In this document: positions 1-6,183 of the stretch, in pieces
How positions within the stretch are numbered: position 1 is the stretch's first letter
Layout of the letters: every line of letters starts with the position of its first letter
NCBI GenBank assembly: GCA_023544495.1
Contig: JAMJFV010000032.1
Span: 1 to 15,496 of the forward strand
Reading direction: 5' to 3'
Length of the DNA stretch: 15,496 nucleotides
Source: ANME-2 cluster archaeon
GTDB taxonomy: Archaea; Halobacteriota; Methanosarcinia; Methanosarcinales; Methanocomedenaceae
Position numbers and translations under genes: made by a program
The notes under the pieces: generated by a model
Told to the model about the DNA's origin: nothing
Databases searched by the model: none
Seen by the model: the letters and a program-made list of their open reading frames with translations, nothing else

Positions 1-147
1 GTGAGACATAGATGTCTCAAACTTGATAGAAATCCCTATATTGACAAAGAGTATTTTGATGTACGGAGATATAATCTGCGTGCTCGTAAAATGGCTAACA
101 AGCCTAAAACGTCTGGAGTTCAAATGAATATTTGTTCATTTGCATGA
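1..147 (+). CDS. Group II intron reverse transcriptase/maturase, C-terminal fragment
   Basis: An open frame enters the window at base 1 and stops at TGA 145-147, giving 48 residues. It contains KLDRNPYIDKEYFDVR, which resembles the conserved stretch after the maturase (X) domain of group II intron proteins, where a basic strand is followed by NPY/NPF, an acidic pair, YF and R. The tail after it is basic and short (about 25 residues), and no zinc-binding HNH endonuclease residues follow. The protein may therefore be of the endonuclease-less kind, or its end may have decayed. The GTG at base 1 should not be read as the start; the catalytic RT domains lie upstream of the window. The position just before domain V agrees with the usual location of the frame in domain IV. 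Confidence 0.72.
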   Translation: MRHRCLKLDRNPYIDKEYFDVRRYNLRARKMANKPKTSGVQMNICSFA

Positions 148-222
148 ATTATGTAGTCTTAAAACAATAATGCCATTAAATTGTTAACTGCTGCCCGATA
201 CATAAAGGGTGATGAAAGGCTT

Positions 223-297
223 GAGCCGGATGTGGTGAAAGTCGCAAGTCCGGTTCTTAGAAGAGGGGGAGCGAGTAATCGCTCTTTCTTATTCGGC
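223..297 (+). ncRNA. Group II intron domains V and VI
   Basis: Domain V spans 223-256. It starts GAGCCGGA and ends TCCGGTTC, so the lower helix pairs with the catalytic AGC triad at 224-226. A two-base bulge (A247, G248) and an upper stem closed by a GAAA tetraloop (237-240) complete the canonical 34-nt form. Domain VI follows: G260-A262 pairs with T292-C294, A291 is bulged, G263-G268 pairs with T285-T290 including G-U pairs, and GAGCGA (269-274) pairs with TCGCTC (279-284) around a GTAA loop. Both domains look intact, so the 3' half of the ribozyme appears functional. Confidence 0.88.
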
Positions 298-434
298 GTC
301 GCATTGTTTTTGGTTTCAAATTGAACCATTTCATTTGCGCAGTCATTTTAAAACAGCTATACAAATACAATATTTAATCTAAATTCGTATTTACTCATTT
401 TTTTGAGAGCATCAAAAATGTGGTGCTTTAAATG

Positions 435-1262
435 TCACGTCATATAAGCACTATGCAGTCCATCATACACGATTCCCGTAGCAAATAAAGAAAATATCAA
501 AATTACCATATTGAATACCATTAACCATGCTGCCCGTTTCCCTCCCCATCCTACATTCATTCGCAGATGAAGATACACGCCATAAACAAGCCACGATATC
601 AATGACCATATCTCAATAGGATCCCAGCCCCAATATCTACCCCATGTTTGGTCTGCCCATATGGCACCTGCTGCGACCATAATTGTCAGGAAAATAAAAC
701 CTACCGCTACGAACTGGTAACTCAGATCATCCATGATTCTTATCGGAGGGAAACGTTCAAAGAACTCCCTGTAGCGCACAGGTTCGCGCTCTTTTAGCAG
801 ATGCAATACACTCATTCCTGTGGCGATCAGGATCGAACCGAACCCAAGTTTTGCAAATCCAACATGAGCAACCAGCCAGAATGAATTAAGTGATGGCGGA
901 ACAGTAGAGATTTCCATCGAAACGTTAAAACCAAGTCCCATCAGTATGAACGACACCGGCATGACCACAAGACCTGCAAACCGTGTCTTATTGGTCCGAA
1001 TAATAGATAGCAGGAACAATACAACAGAGACCCATGCATACGAAGAAAATACTTCATACATTGAATAATAGGGCCCATGGCCAGACTCGATCCATCTGGC
1101 AAGCAGTGCAATACTGTGTGGCACCAGCCCAAAAATGGCACAGGTTGCACCGTATTTTAACCAGTGCTCTTTTTTGAAAACGACACTAAATACATAGATG
1201 GCTGCACTTACTGCATAAAATGCTGATGCTGCAATGTATGTTATCCATTCAATCTGACTCAT
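435..1262 (-). CDS. ccsA: CcsA/ResC cytochrome c assembly protein (System II heme channel subunit)
   Basis: A 275-residue polytopic membrane protein of the CcsA/ResC family, which with ResB/Ccs1 exports heme and attaches it to CxxCH motifs on the outer face of the membrane. The tryptophan-rich WWD motif is at residues 207-220 (WGRYWGWDPIEIWS). The continuation SLISWLVYGVYLHLR is typical of CcsA rather than CcmC. Other family landmarks are GHGPYYSMYE near residue 61, a histidine at 133 (VAHVGFAKLG) and the terminal GLHS histidine at 270; such histidines ligate heme in characterised relatives. About seven to eight hydrophobic segments are visible. The ATG overlaps the resB stop by 14 bp, indicating translational coupling. 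The length is close to the smaller bacterial ResC/CcsA proteins. Confidence 0.93.
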   Translation of the reverse strand: MSQIEWITYIAASAFYAVSAAIYVFSVVFKKEHWLKYGATCAIFGLVPHSIALLARWIESGHGPYYSMYEVFSSYAWVSVVLFLLSIIRTNKTRFAGLVVMPVSFILMGLGFNVSMEISTVPPSLNSFWLVAHVGFAKLGFGSILIATGMSVLHLLKEREPVRYREFFERFPPIRIMDDLSYQFVAVGFIFLTIMVAAGAIWADQTWGRYWGWDPIEIWSLISWLVYGVYLHLRMNVGWGGKRAAWLMVFNMVILIFSLFATGIVYDGLHSAYMT

Positions 1263-2637
1263 CTTTTACAACCTCTCCGATCTCTTCAACTATTTTCAAA
1301 AACTCGTCTTCAAAAGATGATCTGAACCTATCAGTCTTACCACCAATGTAGACAAATGTTCCATTTCCATTTCTCAAGACCTCAACCCAGATGCGACGTG
1401 GGATCATGAAATACATGGTGAACAAACTTGCAACACTCAACCAAAAACCTGCAAATAGAATGGGTGTGCCCTTGTCGCTCACAAGGGATATGACGCTTGC
1501 ATATTTGAGGTCGTAAAATCCAAGAGACACATTGCCGATGGAAACAGACTCATTGAGAACAAGAGTACCGTTGTATAATTCATTTTCACCCTCAAAGACT
1601 GTCAGTTGTATCTTGGGGTTATGCGGTACATCTGCCCCGAATTCAGAACTCTGCGGTACATCGCTAGGGTATAAGGTTGCAGTAGAGTACCATTTGGTAT
1701 CGGTGGGGGTGAATTGTGAAACGTATCCGCCATCCCCATCATAGAATGAAGGCATGTATGAGCCTGAAAGAACATCACCTGCACTGTTTTTGAGTAGAAG
1801 CAATGGTGCAAAACCATAATCTGCCTGATAAAATTTGATACCATTGTAGGATATCTGGCGATTCGAATAGACAAAACCGGAAGTCGTCACAGTTTCATTT
1901 TCAACTATGAGAAGTTTACTCGCAGCCCCCATCAGTGTGCCATCGCTCTTAATGTAATTCGGATTAAACTTTTCAAAGTATATCCCAAAATCCTGAGGGG
2001 GTATTTTAAACAGGGGTGGTTTATGAAGATACCCATAGTTTTCCTCTTGTGCCAGCAACATTTGACCTTCAACGATCTGCATTTTGCCTTCCATTCTCCC
2101 TGCCCCCCCGTACAGTACTGCAACAAAGACAAGTATGATACACAGATGAAAAAATGCAACTCCAAACACACCCAACCGATTCTTTTCGGAATAGATACGA
2201 TTCTTGTTACGACTTGTCCTGTACCGCTTTGAGCGTAAGGTAGATTCGACTTGTGAAAGTGATTCTTCTGATCTTTTACTGGTAGATATCTGCGCCCGAT
2301 TTTGTGATGCAAGGATGGGATCTTTACCCTTGAAAACAGGATCAGCACCAAATCTTCGAATCGCCAGACGTAACATGCCATAAGTGCAGAATGCGGAATT
2401 GAACAGCAGAATGATCACTGTTACAAAGAACATCCATGATGAGAATATGTTTGTAAGACCAATATTGTCAGAGGCCACAAGCCATGGGTTGTATTCCATA
2501 AGGGATTCGAAATGAACCGGGGTGTATGTATGTCGCTGAGGTACGATCGAACCGATGAAAGCGATCAGTATTAGTAAAATGATCAAGAACAACGCGAGTT
2601 GCTTGGACTTAAAAAAGATTGATATGTTTTTCCACAT
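1249..2637 (-). CDS. resB: ResB/Ccs1 cytochrome c biogenesis protein (System II)
   Basis: A 462-residue ResB/Ccs1 family protein, the partner of CcsA in holocytochrome c synthesis. Hydrophobic segments lie near residues 12-32 (ending GSIVPQR), 64-86 and 158-177 (containing the FFHLC histidine at 164). A large extracytoplasmic domain of about 220 residues follows, then a last segment near 400-420. This three-plus-one layout with a big soluble loop is typical of ResB. The longest frame starts with TTG at 2664, but ATG at 2637 is preferred because GGCGAT (complement of 2643-2648) lies five bases upstream. It is the first gene of a two-gene minus-strand operon with ccsA, reading from the promoter/operator at 2702-2745 shared with the divergent methyltransferase gene. 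Overall sequence identity to bacterial ResB seems low, so the call rests on topology, motif and pairing with ccsA. Confidence 0.88.
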   Translation of the reverse strand: MWKNISIFFKSKQLALFLIILLILIAFIGSIVPQRHTYTPVHFESLMEYNPWLVASDNIGLTNIFSSWMFFVTVIILLFNSAFCTYGMLRLAIRRFGADPVFKGKDPILASQNRAQISTSKRSEESLSQVESTLRSKRYRTSRNKNRIYSEKNRLGVFGVAFFHLCIILVFVAVLYGGAGRMEGKMQIVEGQMLLAQEENYGYLHKPPLFKIPPQDFGIYFEKFNPNYIKSDGTLMGAASKLLIVENETVTTSGFVYSNRQISYNGIKFYQADYGFAPLLLLKNSAGDVLSGSYMPSFYDGDGGYVSQFTPTDTKWYSTATLYPSDVPQSSEFGADVPHNPKIQLTVFEGENELYNGTLVLNESVSIGNVSLGFYDLKYASVISLVSDKGTPILFAGFWLSVASLFTMYFMIPRRIWVEVLRNGNGTFVYIGGKTDRFRSSFEDEFLKIVEEIGEVVKDESD

Positions 2638-2701
2638 TTTTAATCGCCTATTTACTGGATTCAATGTACTTTGGCAGATTCAGTTGCAATATGCATGCTT
2701 G

Positions 2702-2745
2702 TTTACATTAGCCGTAAACATAATATACTTTACGTCTGTTGTAAA
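2702..2745. promoter_or_regulatory. Bidirectional promoter with paired TTTAC-N7-GTAAA operators (site 1)
   Basis: Two exact inverted repeats, TTTAC-N7-GTAAA, occupy 2702-2718 and 2729-2745, 27 bp apart. The 10-bp spacer (2719-2728) holds ATAATATA, an archaeal TATA-like element readable on both strands. On the plus strand it would place transcription start near 2750, just before GGTGAT and the GTG at 2767. On the minus strand it would place it near 2697, before resB. The GTAAA half-sites next to the TATA element also fit a purine-rich BRE. The same arrangement recurs at 3614-3657 and 10552-10596, so this is probably a binding site for a shared regulator. The regulator and the sign of control are unknown. 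Confidence 0.75.
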
Positions 2746-2766
2746 ACAACACTCGGTGATTTAAAA

Positions 2767-3546
2767 GTGGCAAGGCAAAAAAATTTCAAGAAAAATGTGG
2801 TTACAGTAATTCTATCACTGTTGATGCTCTATTTCATAGGCACTCTGCTGATAAATTCCATCACTTATTCGCTTTTATCGTTAAATATACTGGACATTAG
2901 TTCAATGTTAAGCCACCACGTGGAATCTGAATACGCATATGGTAATTGGATTTCAGTGATATTCAGCATTGCATTGTTCTCATTCTTTGTTGTGAGTTTC
3001 ATTATACCGGCCAGAAAAAGGGAATGGCGCAGCCTTGGGTTTTATGAGGCTTTCATTGTGGCATTATTTGCTGAGATGTACGGGTTCCCGCTTACAATAT
3101 ATTTGTTTTCCAACTACGGTCTGAACATATCCACCGGGCACATGAGCGGGCACCTGCTTGCAACACTCCTCTCAGTCGCAGGTATCATGAGTCTCTCAAG
3201 CGCATGGGCACTTGTTATGGCAGTAAGCACTGTGCTAATGATGATCGGATTCATTACAATATATAAAGGCTGGAAAGCCATTCACAACTCAGAGGGAGAA
3301 TTTGTTACTCATGGTGGATACAGGTATGTGCGCCATCCACAGTATTCCGGTTTGATCCTGGTCACGATCGGATTGATGGTGCAGTGGCCTACAATACTTG
3401 CACTCATAATGTGGCCAGTGCTGATAATGATGTACATCAGGCTTGCTAAAAAAGAAGAGAAGGATATCGAAGAAATATATGGCCATCTGTATCTGGAATA
3501 CAAAAAAAGGGTGCCCATGTTCTTGCCCAATTTCAAGCGCGTATAG
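2767..3546 (+). CDS. Isoprenylcysteine/phospholipid methyltransferase-like integral membrane protein
   Basis: A 259-residue membrane protein with five or more hydrophobic segments. Its C-terminal third carries GGYRYVRHPQYSG (residues 183-195) and a pair of glutamates near 230, followed by YxxYxxRVPMFLP. The RHPxYxG and EE signatures define the ICMT/PEMT/NnrU-like family, in which they bind S-adenosylmethionine. The substrate cannot be told from sequence. The gene is divergent from resB-ccsA and shares their operator, so a role around cytochrome c or membrane maturation is inferred. The longest frame begins at 2671, but GTG 2767 is chosen: GGTGAT (2755-2760) precedes it by six bases, and the upstream extension would run through the TATA element and both operators. 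A T-rich stretch follows the stop. Confidence 0.8.
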   Translation: MARQKNFKKNVVTVILSLLMLYFIGTLLINSITYSLLSLNILDISSMLSHHVESEYAYGNWISVIFSIALFSFFVVSFIIPARKREWRSLGFYEAFIVALFAEMYGFPLTIYLFSNYGLNISTGHMSGHLLATLLSVAGIMSLSSAWALVMAVSTVLMMIGFITIYKGWKAIHNSEGEFVTHGGYRYVRHPQYSGLILVTIGLMVQWPTILALIMWPVLIMMYIRLAKKEEKDIEEIYGHLYLEYKKRVPMFLPNFKRV

Positions 3547-3600
3547 GTAATTTTTAAATTTTATAGATTTATAATTTTAGCATTGGGGATGAGATGACCC
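3547..3600 (+). terminator. Possible T-rich transcription terminator
   Basis: After the methyltransferase stop, several T-rich runs occur between about 3551 and 3580 with no clear GC hairpin. Archaeal polymerase often terminates at such oligo-T tracts. The next promoter (site 2) starts at 3614, so separation of the two transcripts is plausible. The evidence is base composition and position only. Confidence 0.3.
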
Positions 3601-3613
3601 TGTTCGGTTCTAC

Positions 3614-3657
3614 TTTACACCTAACGTAAAGTTGATATACTTTACAGTACGTGTGAA
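3614..3657 (+). promoter_or_regulatory. ccmF promoter with paired TTTAC-N7-GTAAA operators (site 2)
   Basis: The first repeat, TTTAC-N7-GTAAA, is exact at 3614-3630. The second at 3641-3657 has GTGAA in place of GTAAA. They are 27 bp apart around a 10-bp spacer containing TTGATATA (3632-3639), a TATA-like box. The inner half-sites form GTAAAG-N8-CTTTAC across the box. The box would start a transcript near 3662, about 28 nt before the ccmF ATG at 3690. Unlike site 1 this region is not divergent, so the symmetry is better explained by regulator binding than by two promoters. Confidence 0.75.
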
Positions 3658-3689
3658 GTAAAAAGCGTAATTAAATTAGAGGACTAAAA

Positions 3690-5636
3690 ATGATAGAGTT
3701 TGGAAACGCATCGATAATTACTGCACTCTTTTTGAGCATTCTTGCAGTGATCATGTACATTTCAGGAATCATCAAAAAAGATGAAACATACTTCAATAGT
3801 GGAAAAATAACCATCATTCTTGCATCTCTCGCAACAATTGCCGCTTCTGTACATCTTTATAAACTAATATTCGCACATGATTATTCAACAGAGTACATAG
3901 CACTATACTCAAGCAACGACCTTCCCACGTTCTATCAAATATCAGTGTTCTGGGCAGGCGGGGATGGTTCTCTACTTTTCTGGACACTGCTCATCTCGAT
4001 ATTTACCAGCATAGTAGTAATACGTGAAAAAAAGGACGAACTCTTACAACATGCAGTACCGGTGATGCTTGCAATCCAGTCATATTTCCTCTATCTTCTT
4101 TACTTCCATTCAAATCCGTTCGACAAACTTGATTTTATGCCATTGGATGGCAACGGTTTAAATCCCCTGCTACAGGACCCGGGAATGGTATTTCACCCTC
4201 CCACACTTTTCTTAGGTTATGCAGGTTTTGTAATACCATTTGCATTCATGATAGCAGGCGTATTCCTGCGTGACGGTGACTGGGTATTCAGGATTCGAAG
4301 ATGGACACTCTTCTCATGGATGTTTCTCACACTTGGAAACCTGTTTGGAAGTTATTGGGCATACACCATGCTCAACTGGGGCGGCTACTGGGGTTGGGAC
4401 CCTGTTGAGAATGCATCGTTCATGCCATGGATAACCGCCACAGCATTCTTCCACAGTTTCATGATCCAGGAAAAAAAGCAGAGCATGAAAATATGGAACG
4501 TACTCCTTATACTTGCCACATTTGAACTTGTTATACTTGGAACACTGCTCACACGAAGCGGATTAATTGATTCGGTCCATTCGTTCGGCCAGTCCGATAT
4601 TGCAGCATATATTATCTGGTTCATGGTAATCATACTGGTTGGTACCCTCTCGCTTCTTGCATTGAGGTGCAATGATCTTAAAAGCCGCAGGCCATTTGAC
4701 TCATATATCTCACGTGAGTCAAGTTTCCTTGCCAACAACTGGATATTCATAGGCGCGGCATTTGCAGTTGTATGGGGCACACTGTATCCACTTGTATCTG
4801 ATATTTTTAGAGGATACCGTGTAATGGTAGGTCCTAAATTCTTCAATGAGGTCACAATTCCCCTATCCATTGCACTCATAGTACTGATGGGCATCTGTCC
4901 ACTTATCGGATGGAGAAAAGCATCGAACAAGAACCTCAAAAATAGTTACACATACCCTCTTTTAGTGGCTGTGGTGACTACTATCCTCTCTGTGATATTG
5001 GGAATCCGAAGTATTCCTGCCCTGATAGTTGCCCTGACGTGTGTCTTTGCAATATCCACGCATGGACTTGATACGATAAGGGCAGTGAAGCGAACGATCA
5101 GGATGGAAGATGTCGGAACACTGTCTGCCATATATCACACCATAAACAACAATAAACGCAAATACGGCGGTTACATCGCACACATTGGAATAATAGTGCT
5201 CATGATAGGAGTTACAGGTTCTTCATTATACCAGTATGAAGATACCACTACGATAAATGTTGGGGACAGTTTCACACTCGGGGATTATACTTTCAAGATG
5301 AACGGGGTCGAACAATACACGAAATTGAATAAGATTGTTTCTTTTGGAATTTTCGATGTTTACAAAAACAACAAGTACATCGGTGAGATGGATCCTGCCA
5401 TGTATTATTACCCAAAACAGGATCAGGACGTCTCAAAACCATACGTCAGAACATTTGGGTTGGATGACATCTACATTTCGGCTCAGGGGATATCATCGAA
5501 TTCTGAGACGCTGAAGATCAAGGTAATTCCCCTTATGAACGCCATCTGGTATGGTGCTACACTGATAATGATCGGAACGATTCTTGCAATGCTTGAGATA
5601 GTAGAGAATCGGAGGTTGAAGTTATATGAAATATAA
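3690..5636 (+). CDS. ccmF: CcmF, System I heme lyase (holocytochrome c synthetase core)
   Basis: A 648-residue multi-spanning membrane protein of normal CcmF length. It has the signatures GGDGSLLFW (residues 90-98), NPLLQDPGMVFHPPTLFLGY (around 158-177) and the WWD motif at 230-247 (WGGYWGWDPVENASFMPW), with an extracytoplasmic C-terminal region before a last membrane segment. CcmF takes heme from holo-CcmE and attaches it to reduced apocytochrome thiols; histidines such as H169 and H255 match positions expected to bind heme. The ATG follows a weak Shine-Dalgarno-like GAGGAC and the site 2 promoter. It is the first gene of a tightly packed run; its stop overlaps the CcmH-like gene by 11 bp. 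The presence of ResB/CcsA in the same cluster is unusual and is treated as a separate finding. Confidence 0.95.
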   Translation: MIEFGNASIITALFLSILAVIMYISGIIKKDETYFNSGKITIILASLATIAASVHLYKLIFAHDYSTEYIALYSSNDLPTFYQISVFWAGGDGSLLFWTLLISIFTSIVVIREKKDELLQHAVPVMLAIQSYFLYLLYFHSNPFDKLDFMPLDGNGLNPLLQDPGMVFHPPTLFLGYAGFVIPFAFMIAGVFLRDGDWVFRIRRWTLFSWMFLTLGNLFGSYWAYTMLNWGGYWGWDPVENASFMPWITATAFFHSFMIQEKKQSMKIWNVLLILATFELVILGTLLTRSGLIDSVHSFGQSDIAAYIIWFMVIILVGTLSLLALRCNDLKSRRPFDSYISRESSFLANNWIFIGAAFAVVWGTLYPLVSDIFRGYRVMVGPKFFNEVTIPLSIALIVLMGICPLIGWRKASNKNLKNSYTYPLLVAVVTTILSVILGIRSIPALIVALTCVFAISTHGLDTIRAVKRTIRMEDVGTLSAIYHTINNNKRKYGGYIAHIGIIVLMIGVTGSSLYQYEDTTTINVGDSFTLGDYTFKMNGVEQYTKLNKIVSFGIFDVYKNNKYIGEMDPAMYYYPKQDQDVSKPYVRTFGLDDIYISAQGISSNSETLKIKVIPLMNAIWYGATLIMIGTILAMLEIVENRRLKLYEI

Positions 5637-6183
5637 ATTTGGACTTAGACAAAGTCTTGGAATTAGACTTAGAATGGTGCTATTGATGTTGATCTTGCTT
5701 CCCAGTATAATGCCTGTACACGGAGAGCCAGTGCACGAAGAGGATATTACCGAAATTCTCAGGTGCCAATGTGGTTGTACGATGATCGTGAAAGATTGCA
5801 GTTGTGAGGAAGCTGTCAATATAAGGCAAGTTGTAAGGGATCAAATCGTTGCCGGCAAATCAGATAAGCAAATATTCAGTTATCTTGAAAAGACCTATGG
5901 CGAGGGGATTTTTGCAGTTCCTCCCAAGAAAGGTTTTGACCTGTCACTATGGGTGCTGCCCGGTATCGGGGTAGCCATAGGGGGCGTTGTTCTCTATAGG
6001 GTGAAGCATAACAGTTCCGGTGATGGGGATGTATTTGATGATGAGTATCGCCAGTTTTTGAAAGAACAGGGTACTGCAGGTGTAATCACGGATACTGGTA
6101 TGTCTTATGAACAGATGCTGGATCTGGAATACAGGAAGAATATGGGACTGAAAAACGACGAGGATGGTGACTCAAGTGAATAA
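5626..6183 (+). CDS. ccmH: CcmH-like apocytochrome thiol oxidoreductase with CxCGC motif
   Basis: A 185-residue protein with an N-terminal hydrophobic signal or anchor (about 12-33), a small extracytoplasmic helical domain, a membrane segment near 107-125 and a charged cytoplasmic tail of about 60 residues. The domain fits CcmH/CycL in the order EDITEILRC, short cysteine region, helix, then a motif resembling I-G-S-I-YG ending near residue 93. The usual LRCxxC is replaced by LRCQCGC (C47, C49, C51) plus CSC (C58, C60). Bacterial CcmH reduces apocytochrome CxxCH disulfides before heme ligation; the five cysteines may instead form a metal-binding or multi-disulfide centre. GGAGGTTGA lies six bases before the ATG, which sits inside the end of ccmF. 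The cytoplasmic tail is longer than in classical CcmH. Confidence 0.83.
   Translation: MKYKFGLRQSLGIRLRMVLLMLILLPSIMPVHGEPVHEEDITEILRCQCGCTMIVKDCSCEEAVNIRQVVRDQIVAGKSDKQIFSYLEKTYGEGIFAVPPKKGFDLSLWVLPGIGVAIGGVVLYRVKHNSSGDGDVFDDEYRQFLKEQGTAGVITDTGMSYEQMLDLEYRKNMGLKNDEDGDSSE

Larger units (their letters stand above)
1..297 (+). mobile_element. Group II intron, 3' portion (5' end outside the window)
   Basis: The end of an intron-encoded maturase frame is followed about 75 bases later by a 34-nt domain V hairpin (223-256) and a domain VI stem (about 260-294), the standard order at the 3' end of a group II intron. The 3' splice site is placed near 297 because the bulged adenosine of domain VI is at 291, and branch points lie 7-8 nt from the intron end. 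The terminal bases would be GGC rather than the usual AY, so the exact boundary may be off by one or two bases. The intron is in the plus orientation, and its 3' exon begins about 140 bp beyond the 3' end of the minus-strand ccsA gene. No coding sequence is seen between 298 and 434. The 5' domains cannot be assessed. Confidence 0.85.

Noticed and set aside
260..297. Domain VI at first seemed to lack a bulged branch-point adenosine.
   Set aside because: Extending the stem by three pairs (260-262 with 292-294) leaves A291 bulged, and a 3' end near 297 puts it at the usual distance.
298..434. Possible gene or RNA between the intron and ccsA.
   Set aside because: Only AT-rich sequence with small imperfect hairpins is seen; no frame with a ribosome site and no recognisable RNA fold.
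435..1262. Reading this gene as CcmC of System I, since it also has a WWD motif.
   Set aside because: The motif context (WGWDPIEIWSLISW, then LHLR), the GLHS end and the overlapping resB fit CcsA/ResC better.
4385..4939. A 184-codon open frame on the minus strand.
   Set aside because: It lies fully within the conserved ccmF coding region, has no ribosome site and no family-like features.
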